Below, in pieces: positions 12,945-23,860 of a DNA stretch of 64,000 nucleotides. The DNA is taken from positions 30,242,322-30,306,321 of the forward strand of contig CM019236.1 of the NCBI GenBank assembly GCA_009741485.1, given 5' to 3'. This stretch comes from Malurus cyaneus samueli. Lineage: Eukaryota > Chordata > Aves > Passeriformes > Maluridae. A program made the translations under genes and the position numbers. The notes beneath the pieces are model-generated. The model did no database searches, was not told where the DNA came from, and worked only from the letters and a program-made list of their open reading frames with translations. How positions within the stretch are numbered: position 1 is the stretch's first letter; each line of letters starts with the position of its first letter.

Positions 12945-13290
12945 TTTCTCTTTTTGCCTTTCTCCTTCCTTTACCTCCCCTCCTCTTTCCTCCTTCCCAA
13001 TGCCCACCTCCTTCCTTCCTTCCTTCCTTCCTTCCTTCCTTCCTTCCTTCCTTCCTTCCTTCCTTCCTTCCTTCCTTCCTTCCTCTCTCCTCCTTCCCTC
13101 CTCCTCCCTCCTCCCTTCCCTTCCTTCTGCTTTTCTTTCCCGCCTTCACTTCTTGCTTCCGCCTTCCCACATTCCCTGCTTCCTGTCCCCCTTCCGCCTT
13201 CTATTTTCCCTATTGCTCTCTTTTGCTTTTCTTTTTTTCCTTCTCCCACCTCTTCTTAACCACCCCTTCCTCCCTTCCCCTTTTTCCCCT
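12945..13290 (+). repeat. Long polypyrimidine tract (duplication B, copy 1)
   Basis: About 345 bases are almost purely C and T on this strand, rich in TTCC, CTCC and CCTTT blocks, and contain the perfect (TTCC)n core listed separately. Long frames across it on both strands are low-complexity Ser/Pro/Leu/Phe or Lys/Arg/Glu/Gly artefacts of the repeat. Long homopurine-homopyrimidine mirror tracts can form triplex DNA and stall polymerases, which may be why the assembly broke around here. Confidence 0.9.
13011..13084 (+). repeat. (TTCC)n microsatellite, about 18 units
   Basis: This is an uninterrupted tetranucleotide array. In the partner copy at 15900-16000 the same place holds a shorter, heavily interrupted TTCC tract. 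Confidence 0.95.
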
Positions 13291-14109
13291 AATTTAAAAT
13301 TTGACTTGCAACAAAGCAGTTGCACTAACTTAGCGTATAAGACCACCCATTTGCAATGGGGGAAGCAAACTATTGTACCTGCCAGAACTAAAATTGAAAT
13401 TTGGACATCAACAACACATCAGCAAGAATATGTTGCTGGAACAATTTCTTTGGTTCTACACTTCACAGATGAACTGAGAGCAGACAAGAGCTTGCTCAGC
13501 TACCTTTTTGTAATGCCTCCTCAGTGAAGGGCTAGAGGGCAATGCTTAGCTAAACAGGTTGAAAAGTCTAAAGTGATAGTAAAAGCACAGCCACTGTGCT
13601 AGTTGATAATTAAACTTGCTTGCAACTTCCTGCAATACCATTGTTCAGTGTCACTCATGTATCTGCTGACTGGGTTTTGTTAAAGGCTATAGGTTAAGGC
13701 AGGGGACATACATTTGTGTGTCTGTCAGACTTTACTCTGTTGATTTAATTTCTCCTGCAGCAAGAAGAGCTCTGAATTAATTCCAGTTCTTTCACAGGAT
13801 TTGGTAAAGAATAAATAGCTAAGTTATCCAATAGGTCTCATGATGACAACAAACGAATAGACGTTTGCATATTTCTTAGAAGAAATCCCTTAAGTCATCC
13901 TTCACCCCAAAAGCTCTAAAGAACAACAGAATTCCCCAAACTGGCGTGTCATCAAAGTCTGTATTCTTCCTTGAAGCTTTATTGTTTTGATATACTCCAC
14001 TGTATTTGCCACTCCCTGGTTCTTATGGTGAAAAGAGAGAATTGATTCCACCTCCTCTGTGTCACCAATTTACAGACAAAAGAAGGAGGGAATTCAAACT
14101 TGCCTGAGA

Positions 14110-14610
14110 ATTATATTTGAGCAGCCATGTGTGGGGTTCAGACGAGACAAGCAGACACATCTGCCCTGCAGCTATGTCTAGAAACACTAAGCACTTTGCC
14201 TTACAGAGTGAGCACGGCATCCAGCCCAAGAAACCTGTAGCCCCTTCTGTGCTCTCTTTGCCAAGCCCATGGGTGGATTTGCTGCTCCCCAGGGACTTGC
14301 TGTCCAACACCTGCTGGGTGCACGAGGGCAAGGAACAGAGTGCTGGCCACCACAATGGGGGTCTACAGGGCTTTCTGGCTTCCAGTGAGGCCTTGCAGAG
14401 GAGAAAAGCCACCAGAAGCATTTGCAGGAGGGCAAGTGGTAAGATAAAGTCTGAGGCCCTTCCACAGTGATGTCATTCACGATGGCATGGAGGAGTCTCC
14501 TCCTGAATCCATCGATGGGTGGACCAGAGAGCGGGATCACCAACCAACCCACATCCTCTTGTGGCCACCTGCCGCAGCCAAACACCCGCACACAACCCCA
14601 GCCACCCTCG
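14110..14610. other. GC-richer block at the right end of duplication B, copy 1
   Basis: This half kilobase is visibly richer in G and C than the rest of the unit and carries overlapping frames of about 115-145 codons on both strands. None is recognised, and the frames are interrupted in the second copy at 17080-17549. It could be an eroded retroelement fragment or conserved unique DNA. Confidence 0.3.
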
Positions 14611-17549
14611 TTCACCATTAGGAAAACATATTTTTATTTTGGAGGGAATGTAACATGATAATCAATCCAAAGGATACCAGTCCATTAGGACCTTGACAAA
14701 TGAAGCAGAGTCTGCCATCTTCTAAAAGTGACATGATGAGCATGTAATTATCCACAGAAGTGCAATTTTAGGTAGCCATAGAACTGTCCTGCTTCAAGCC
14801 CAAATGATTAAAATATTCTTAACTAACCAAGGTGTAATTACATTGATCTTCCTATTTATCCAAAGTGCAGCTTTCCAGTGAAACTTTGAAATCAGCTAGG
14901 TTGTGCTGAACTTACCATAATGACTGTACAAGGAGTTGTGTCTGTAGCATTAATTTGGGCTGATAAGATTAGATATTAGCATATCAAAGCCTGACACCTC
15001 TAATGGGTATTGGACCTGAAGCAGTAGGAAAATGTCTTTTAGATGTTGCAAGTTCTCAACTTGCTGCTCTCACAAAGTAGCAGCTGGTCACAACTTGCAG
15101 TGATGTGGCATCTTGGAAGATCTGAGAAGATTTAGAATTGCCATAGGAAAAGAAAAATCAATTTTTAGATTTAGCATCTGAAGAGTTAACACGCATTTAT
15201 CGAGGGCCACATCTAGAAGAAAAGGGTACATAGCATATGCAATGTGAAGAGGAAATCAAAATAGAATGAAGCAAATAATGAAACCAGATCCAGTTGTATT
15301 TATTTGCTTTTCCTTTTTCAAGGTGTTAATCCTGTGTTACTGAGAACATTCCTAGAATATTTCCCAGATGGAGACACAAATGCACCAGTATTTCCTGCCT
15401 CTATGTACTTTATTTCCATTTGTTCTCCTTTGAGAAGTTCTTTCTAAACAGTCCTTCCAAGTGGCAGGATGTGTTGATTTCCAGTTTATTGTAGTGCTCA
15501 GTAGTTCAGCAACAGCCGTCAGAATTTTCAGTAGTCTCTGCTGTTTGCTGCAGAGCCTGTTCAAAGTCCAAGCCTCTGGAAGGAACCCCAGGAGGACTAC
15601 AGCTGGGCCTGTTTGGATATCAAAGTCCAAATTAAAAATTTATGCCAGTGTTTGAAAAATATCTGACCAAAATCTTGGTATGGATTAAATCTCCCTTGCC
15701 ATGCAAACTTATCCAGCTGGGGCTTGAGGATTTATTTTTAAAGTGAAGAGAGGACCAAATAGCTGCATAAACTGATTTGGGTCAGACGTTTGTTAGCTGA
15801 ATTATCACTGGTAATGAAACCTTCTAGACCTCACAAGGAGGCTAAAAGAGCTCTTGGTTTTCTTTTTTGCCTTTATCTTCCTTTACCTCCCTCCTTCTTT
15901 CTCCTTCACACGCGCCACCCTTCCTCCTTCCTTCCTCCTTCTTCCTTCCTTCCCTTCCTTCCTTCCATATTTCCTTCTTCCTTCCTTCTCTTCCTTCCTT
16001 CTTCTTCCCTCCTCCTCCCTCCTCCCTCCCTCCTCCCCTCTTCCTTCCTGGCTTTTATCTTTCCCGCCTTCCTTCTTGCTTCCCTGCCTTCCTGTCCCCC
16101 TTCCCGCTCCTTCCTGCCATTTCCCTATTGCTCTCTTTTGCTTTTCTTTTTTTTCCTTTCTTCCCCCACCTCTTCTTTACCAACTTCCCTTTCTCCCTTC
16201 CCCTTTTTCTCTCCTATTTTAAATTTGAACTTGCAACAAGTCAGTTGCCCACTACTTAGCGTATAAGGACACCCATTTGCAATGGGGGAAGCAAACTATT
16301 GTACCTGCCAGAACTAAAATTGAAATTTGGACATCAACAACACATCAGCAAGAATATGTTGCTGGAACAATTTCTTTGGTTCTACACTTCACAGATGAAC
16401 TGAGAGCAGACAAGAGCTTGCTCAGCTACCTTTTTGTAATGCCTCCTCAGTGAAGGGCTAGAGGGCAATGCTTAGCTAAACAGGTTGAAAAGTCTAAAGT
16501 GATAGTAAAAGCACAGCCACTGTGCTAGTTGATAATTAACTTGCTTGCAACTTCCTGCAATACATTGTTCAGTGTCACTCATGTATCTGCTGACTGGGTT
16601 TTTGTTAAAGGCTATAGGTTAAGGCAGGGGACATACATTTGTGTGTCTGTCAGACTTTACTCTGTTGATTTATTTTCTCCTGCAGCAAGAAGAGCTCTGA
16701 ATTAATCCAGTTCTTTCACAGGATCTTGGGTAAAGAATAAAATAGCTAAGTTATCCCAATTAGGTCCATATGACAATCAACAGAGTTAGACTGGTTTGCA
16801 TATTTTCTTTAGAAGAAATCCCTTAAGTCATCCTTCACCCCAAAAGCTCCTAAGAACACAGAATTCCCAAGACTTGGTCCTGGTCCATAAGAAGTCTTTG
16901 TATTCTTCCTGTGAATGCCTTTTATTTGTTTTGATATACTCCCACTGTATTTGCCACTCCCTGGTTCTTATGGTGAAAAAGAGAGCAATTGATATCCACC
17001 TCCTCTGTGTCACCATGATTTTACAGACAAAAGAAGGAAGGGATTCAAACTTGCCTGAGAATAGTATTTGCAGGCCATGTGTGGGGTTCAGACGAGACAA
17101 GCAGACACATCTGCCCTGCAGCTATGTCTAGAAACACTAAGCACTTTGCCTTACAGAGTGAGCACGGCATCCAGCCCAAGAAACCTGTAGCCCCTTCTGT
17201 GCTCTCTTTGCCAAGCCCATGGTGGATTTGCTGCTCCCCAGGACTTGCTTGTCCAACACCTGCTGGGTGCACGAGGGCAAGGAACAGAGTGCTGCCACCA
17301 CAATGGGGGTCTACAGGGCTTTCTGGCTTCCAGTGAGGCCTTGCAGAGGAGGAAAAGCCACCAGAAGCATTTGCAAGGAGGCAGTGGTAAGATAAAGTCT
17401 GAGGCCCTTCCACAGTGATGTCATTCACGATGGCATGGAGGAGTCTCCCTCCTGAATCCATCGATGGGTGGACCAGAGAGCGGGATCACCACCACCCACT
17501 CCCTCTTGTGGCCACCTGCCGCAGCCAAACACCCGCACACAACCCCAGC
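14611..17549. repeat. Tandem duplication B, copy 2
   Basis: This repeats 11711-14610 in the same order with no spacer, over about 2.94 kb. Stretches such as 15290-15460 and 16270-16530 are essentially identical to 12363-12540 and 13350-13610. Other stretches differ by many 1-3 base indels in both copies. At the junction GTTCACCA stands before AGGAAAAC (copy 1) or TAGGAAAAC (copy 2). Most likely these are two unmerged versions of one locus. Confidence 0.92.
15855..16220 (+). repeat. Long polypyrimidine tract (duplication B, copy 2)
   Basis: This is the counterpart of 12945-13290. It is almost purely C and T but lacks the long perfect (TTCC)n core, holding interrupted TTCC, TTCTTCC and CTCC blocks instead. 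The difference in array structure is the clearest non-random difference between the two copies. Confidence 0.88.
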
Positions 17550-20500
17550 CACCCTCACAAACACTACCTGGAGGCCAGCAGCAAACAAGAGCATGCAGGC
17601 AGCTCCCTGCGTGGAGCGTGTGTGCTCGGAGTCTGCTCTCCCCCGGAGCACCCCTCGCCATGGCAAATGAATGCCAACATGGTGGTTGACCAGTGGAGGA
17701 TGAGAAGAGCAAAACAAAGGGTGGGTTGACATCCAGCCAAGAAACAAGAGGTTTGTTGTCTGCTTTATGGCTTCTGGGGAGCCATAATTATTATTACTAA
17801 TTTTTTACATAAATCAGGATGTGCTGTGCGTCTCCTCTTCCTGACCAGGCCCTCTAATGATCACAAAGGCAGAGATGTCCTGCATGCAGGTTGGTGACCC
17901 AAACCTGTGACATAGAGAGGGTTCACAGCCCTCAGTTTGTATACTCTGTTCCTGCAGACATGAGGATGACACCACTGGGAAATGCACTGTCTCACACATG
18001 CCTCTGAGGCCCAGAACAGAACACAGCCAGTGTTAATATTCCCTGTGTTTCCCTGCCCCAGGGCCCCTGGATATGCTGAGCCTTGGTGGGTGCAGAAGGT
18101 TTCCAGCTGGCCTGTGAAGGCAGGGGTTTTCTCTCCTCTGTGTCCTCTTGCAGATCTGTCCCCAGCCCAGCCAGCCCCCACAAGTGAGAGACGTGGTGGG
18201 ACGCCATCTCTGCTCTCCTGCAGGCCTTTGATGAGCTGAGGATGGCCTAATACACAGTGCATGAGGGCTTTCCTTGCACATGGGAACTATGGTTTCTCAA
18301 GGAAGGTACCACCGTGGAGAGATGGACAGCTTTTAAATGTTTATTTCTTGTTTTTTTTGGCCTTCCAGGAGGGCAGCCAGTCTCTGGAGAGCTCTTAAAA
18401 CATAAGCTGGCTTTCAGGGCTTTCTGCTTGCAGCATCTCCCAGTGAAGCCAATCGAACTTGTTTGCATTTCACAACATAAAGAGGTTTCTTCACATGACA
18501 ATAATAAAGTATCTTTGCACTTTATAACATGTGTCTCCTCTATGAAATTCCAACCTTTGGGGAAGGGCTTGATTCCTGTAATTTTTTTCCTTTCTTGTCC
18601 CCTCTTTTTTACACAACACAGCCCTTGGGGGCTCACGCCTGGAACATGTCTGAGTAAATTGTTGGTTTCTGTAGTGAGAGGCAGAGTTCAAACACACAAG
18701 CCTAGTAGGGCTATTGCATAAAGAATTTAAATTGGTTTATGAGAGCAAAGAGCAAGGCCAATGACAAAGATATTTGAGAGGTGAAGCAGGAAATACTGAT
18801 GCACCGAACTTCATCTTGCATTTGGTTGAACAGGAAATAGTTGTTCCTGGAGGAATGTTTTCTGAAGCAATCACTGTTCTGAGGAAGAGAATCATCCACT
18901 CCCTCTCTGCCATAACTGAAAGTTAAGAAATATATTAAAACATTATTTTTTTGAATTTCCAGATAGGAATTGGAGGTGGTTTTGCTACAGCAGAGCAAGG
19001 AAATCTGGTCCAGAGTAGCCTACAGGCATCAACAAGAAGCACAGATGTCATGAACTTCCACAAACCATTCCTTTCTTAGGATTGCCTTGTATTGGGACAA
19101 GGCATTATTGGGACCCCTGGAGCAGAGTTTGCATTGTCTTTTGTACAGGAGTTTGACTCAGCAGTAGAATGATGACCACTGTGCACAAGTGTGGCCATCT
19201 GTGTGTTCTGACAAGTGGATTGGCCGGTCCCTGCATTGCAGATTCCTTCTGCAATCAGAATCAGAAGATCACGGCTGCAGCCCTGTGTGGTGGGTGGGGT
19301 AGAAATGTCAGTCTAGCCTATATCCTTAGCAGAGCCCAGCACTCTTGATGGACCCAGAGGTGAACATAGCCACTTCCCTTCTTCTCTGACTTTTCTACAG
19401 ACTTCCAGAGTTATTGCAGATTTCCTTACTATGCCTTCTTGCCCAAGCCTAGCGGAAGTCAGCTCTGAAATTCCCATTGGCACCTCTGGCTGTTTACCAC
19501 TAGGTCAATAGCTTTCTTCTTGTCATGGCCCTGTGGCCACGACCCTGCAATCTGCCACAGATGGAGAGAGAGAGTCACAAGGTGAGTCTTTATATGTCCT
19601 AACTGTATGGGAGTGGACAGGAGGGGAGAACAAATTCTTTCCAGCTCAAAAGAGGGCAGTTGGCTAAAACTGGATGCTAGCAAGAATAAGCTTATGAGGA
19701 TAGAATAAGAATGCAGAATTTTGGTTACTGAAATAATTTATGGCAAAGAAGAGGGGAAAAGTAGGTTGAATTTTCATTGGGAGGAAGTTCTGTCCTTGTC
19801 GGATTTGTTCAAGATAACTCTGTTCTCTTTTCAGTATGTCTTGGTGTTAGAGAAGGCAGAAAATTTTTAAATATAAGTCTTGAGAGCTCTTCCAATATTT
19901 TATTATTCCTCATGATTCTCTGGGGTCACTCATAATTTTGCCTTTCATGTGCTCTACTTTGTGTTATTTTACAAGAAAATCTAAGAAAGGTAAGCCATCC
20001 TCCTCTGGAAGTCTGTCTTCTCTCCCCACTCCACTCTATTTAGATGGAAGCCAGACTGGGTTGCATCAGGAGTCAAAGAATCTAAATTGAGCAATTGATC
20101 AAAAACATGCAGGGACATCCATGTATTTCAACCTTCTCAGACCTATCATTGCTTTCTCTTGTGGGTATCTCACAATTATTCTTGATGGAGACACGTACTG
20201 TTCAGGAAGGGGCTTGGGAAAGAGTGTAAGGCAATGTTTTCTTGATTTTCTTTGCTTCTTGTATTCAAAGTGATGTCCAAAAACACGTCTATTCTGCCTC
20301 TTCAGGTTTCTAAGGGTTTATTTGGAAGCAGTGGGTACTGTTTCTAAGCCAATAGTATACCATGGAAAGTTTTGTCTGTTCTGGTGAGAGAGGACACATA
20401 ATTCCGAATCACTTGTTTTAAGATGCAGAAACAAATGAAAGAGCTAAATAAGAGAAAGAAAGTGTGCATAAGTGAGTATATTATGATTTTGACCTAGGCC

Positions 20501-20990
20501 ACAGGAGAAAGGTAATTTTTGCAAATGTGGTAGGACCAGAGTTGCAGCCATCTCTTTCACCCTTGTACTCTTATACCACTGCTCTCCACCCATCCAGCAG
20601 CTATAGCTTCTCTTACTTCATGGGAAGAGTGACAATCTTTTCAGGCACTGGAGTATGCCAGGCAGGCGCTCTTAATGCTGAATTTACTTGAGGGTCTTGG
20701 ATGGAAACATCTGGTAGTTTATCCTTGGTCTTTCTGATTGTTGTTTCCTGGGAAAACTAGAGGGATTTTTGTAGACAAAAGGGGCCAATATCTTTAGAAC
20801 TGTATACTAGTACTCAGTATACAAGATCATGTTTTGAAGTTGTCCTGCACCAGATGATTGCGTCTGTCACGGGTCATATAGAGAATTTGCAAATACGTGT
20901 ATCCTGATACTTGATAAGCCAACAGGCTTGGCAGATATGTGCACATTCTCACCTGTGAATCTTAGCATAGCTCTCAAACATGACTGCAGT
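17550..20990. other. Single-copy noncoding segment, GC-richer at its left end
   Basis: The part at about 17550-18260 is moderately GC-rich and continues the composition of the right end of duplication B. It carries several overlapping short frames on both strands but no recognisable domain. The rest is AT-rich with no gene seen. Confidence 0.55.
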
Positions 20991-20994
20991 GGTA

Positions 20995-21080
20995 CAGCAC
21001 AGGTCAGATTCTGATCTTATTTACACCCCCGCCAATGCAGAGCAACTCCACTGATGCAACAATGTGGGCCTAAAAGCTGC
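20995..21080. repeat. Possible ancient sauropsid interspersed repeat fragment
   Basis: The phrase GTCAGATTCTGATCTTATTT followed by ACACC and AGCAACTCCACTGATG resembles an old, widely dispersed repeat that I recall from reptile and bird genomes. The resemblance is from memory and the family is not certain. Confidence 0.3.
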
Positions 21081-23699
21081 CTGTGGCCTAAGCTAGAGTA
21101 TAATTTATGTTCAGCATGAGAAAAAGCTGCAGTTGTTTCCTACAGGGGGTTGCACATGAAAAAACAGAAGAATTAGACAATTGTGAACCAAAGCACAGGT
21201 ACAAGTCTGAACAGTTTTGAGAGTTGGGATAACGTAGTAAATTTGTCACTACTCCTTTCCTGGTGGCTGGTTTTGTTTTGTTAACTCCAAAACACTTCTA
21301 GCAAAGTTTTGCTGGGTGGTAGATGGGATGCTCTTTTTGACACTTAGTCATGAGACTTCTGATCTGTGTGTGTAGAATATATAGGAATGCAATCAGAGCT
21401 GATAAGTCAGGTGGTATCCAAGAATTTCTACTTATGCAACATGCCCAAAGTACCCAATATCTAAGTTAGACTTTCATTTAAGTGCTCACGATGTTAACTG
21501 CTCCAGCTTTGACTCACTTGGGCCTTAGCAAAATGAGTCAAAGTGACTTAATATACTGATATATTACACAGCTATTGATATCTCCCAGATTCTTGTGATT
21601 TGATCCCTTCAGTCTGGACTAAGATTGAAGATCTTCATGAGAGTTTCTACTGTGTAGAGACAGGAGTCGTGGCTTTGTAGTAAATTGAAGGAAGGGCTGG
21701 AGAAGAGCAAATGGAGAATGGAAGAAATGGGAGGAGTGTGAAAAAAGGTTTGAAAGCAAGATGATAATGAGGAGTAAGATGACTCTTCAGGGTCAGACAG
21801 AATCTGATAAACTTTGACAAAGGTATGCTGACAAAAGCCTCAGCAAACTTGGAGGTGTTTTCAAAACCTTCCAACCTTGCAACATTCTCCCATCATAGTC
21901 TGGAGGTGAAGTGATTTATGAATATACATACTTAGTTGTCTGTGATTTTCTTGATAAGGTAAATATATCACCCAGCAGGAAGCTACACTATACACTAGTC
22001 TCCTTCCTGAGAGAGAAATTCAGTGTTGAGAGCCCCAGGTACCCGTTTCTGACATAGACAGGGAGTGCAGTTCAGTTCTTCATTAAAAAATGTCCCATCG
22101 AGATGTTTAAACACAGATCTCCCTGTAAGGGTGAATGCCTTGAATTGCCCTCCATCGAATTCCTCTCCATTTAATTGGTATAAAGCAGCTTCCCCTTGGC
22201 TACTTCCTCCCTTGAAATTACATAAGTAGCCTCGCTGGAAAGGCATAGGTAAATATTTCACACTGCACACCATGGACTAGGAGCACAGCTCCCATTAACC
22301 GTAGCTGGAATCACTCGGCTGTTTTTGCCCTCACACTGTGTTAGAAGTGTACCCTACAGGATGGAGAGACTGGGCTCCCAAGTGCCACCTTATGAAGAAG
22401 GTGCGGAACACTTTCATTTAATACTGCATGTGTTTCCATTAGCAGAGTCAATTGCTCTCTGTCCTCAGTTTTAAGACTCCCTGTTTGCCTCTATTACAGC
22501 TCTGTTTCCAAATGCCTGCCAATCCTCCCTAGTCCTTCCATCTGAGCCTGCAAAGTTTTGATGATACAACACCACAGCATCTTGGCTTTAATTTGATTTA
22601 AAATTTGTGATTGCAATTACGGATGTGCAGTACATTGAACGTTTCTATGGTCTTGCTGCTGCATGGGAAATCTTTTGTGCCCAAAGTATTGCCAAGTTTG
22701 GGGTGGCAGCTTAAGCGATGTCAGTAGAGCAGAGGCCTGAGAATGCTGAAACCTGCAAAGAACATGGGAAAAACCATGACTGCTATTTTGATTCAGAACA
22801 ACACAGCAACTGTCCATGCTGGCATGACTCCTACAGGATGGAATTTATATATCTGTGTAAATACTAAGCAAAAAACCAGAAGACATTCATCACATATGTA
22901 AAAATAGAGCTGTGGTTAATATACTGTACACTGTGGTCTCTTTCTGCTTATGGAAATGGTGTCTTTGCTGCTTCCAGGGCTATATGTATATCTACTTCTG
23001 AGATTCTGGTGTTCCTCCTTTACAATTATGTTGGTTAATGCCACCACAGTTTGCTGTTACTACACTCTTCCTAGCTAGGAAACTTACGAAGAAAATGGCC
23101 TGCTCCAAGTAGTCTGTGCAGGTGAGGTCATGTCATGGCAGCTAGCAAACTTGAATTTCCACTTATGAAAAAGTGGAAGTATTTTAAAAATCTCATTCAA
23201 AATTTTAACTGTAAGAAAAGTAAAATTTAATTTCTATGTAGCATTATTAAAGTTATAAGTATGCATTAAACAGTTGTACTCTAAAAATGTAAAATTCTAG
23301 AATGGCTTAAATATCCTGAGTGCTTTGCTTTACATTTCAAGCTCATTTATAAATCATAAGTTAGAATTAATATTTGTATGAATGGATGAAGGGAAAAAAA
23401 GTGATCAAAATTAGAGACATCAGAAAAACAATATTTTTACTTAAACAGTTTGTCAAACAGCAACAGCAAGTAAAATAGTTGGTTTTGCCATTTTTTTCCA
23501 AAAAAAAAAAATCCACTGAAATAAGCCTGTTCTTTAAAGAATTTTGATCTTTTGATTTATCAATTCCTTAATAGAAATGTCTAGTACTTATTTCACCAGC
23601 TTGATCCAGATCACAGCTGCTATGAAATTCTATATATGAACCACTTTCAACACAAAAATCTTTGCTACCTCCTTGCTGATCTGTCTTTTGTTTCGAGTT
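21081..23699. other. Single-copy noncoding segment
   Basis: AT-rich sequence with no recognised gene. A 92-codon frame on the minus strand at 21995-22273 has an unusually even amino-acid composition and is discussed as a finding, but is not supported as a gene. Confidence 0.55.
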
Positions 23700-23860
23700 C
23701 TTTGCTAATAAGTAATGAAAATGTTACAGCCTTACAGCTTGTTTTGTGGTTGCAATTACGTAATCATTATTAATGAAGCAACAATGTCAAAACTGTGTGA
23801 AACCGAACTCACATTTAAGCACTTACAATAAACAGATATAAAACAACAGATGTCTCAGTT
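23700..23860. promoter_or_regulatory. Candidate regulatory block with a palindromic bZIP site
   Basis: A perfect 10-base palindrome, ATTACGTAAT (23755-23764), contains TTACGTAA, the core recognised by PAR-bZIP/NFIL3-type and C/EBP-like factors. TGTGGTT, a RUNX-type core, lies just upstream at 23745-23751. Several TAAT/ATTA homeodomain-like cores follow. Individual motifs of this kind also arise by chance. The call rests on their clustering and has no conservation evidence. Confidence 0.25.

Larger units (their letters stand above)
11711..14610. repeat. Tandem duplication B, copy 1
   Basis: A 2.9 kb noncoding segment recurs directly head-to-tail at 14611-17549. It begins with GTTCACCATAGGAAAACATA and ends at CCAGCCACCCTC. 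It contains an AT-rich left part, a polypyrimidine tract (about 12945-13290) and a GC-richer right part (about 14110-14610). Its frames, including one of 109 codons on the minus strand at 11713-12042, match no family I know and are broken in the other copy. Confidence 0.93.

Noticed and set aside
12875..13527. Overlapping frames of 66-175 codons on both strands over the polypyrimidine tract
   Set aside because: A tetranucleotide repeat without stops opens several frames at once. The products are periodic Ser/Phe/Leu/Pro or Lys/Arg/Glu/Gly strings, not proteins.
15790..16266. Frames of 122-158 codons over the second polypyrimidine tract
   Set aside because: The cause is the same, stop-free low-complexity sequence.
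18140..18250. Exon-like patch with CTCTTGCAG before a short segment and a GTGAGA after it
   Set aside because: Splice-like signals of this strength are common by chance, and the enclosed segment of about 30 bases codes for nothing recognisable.
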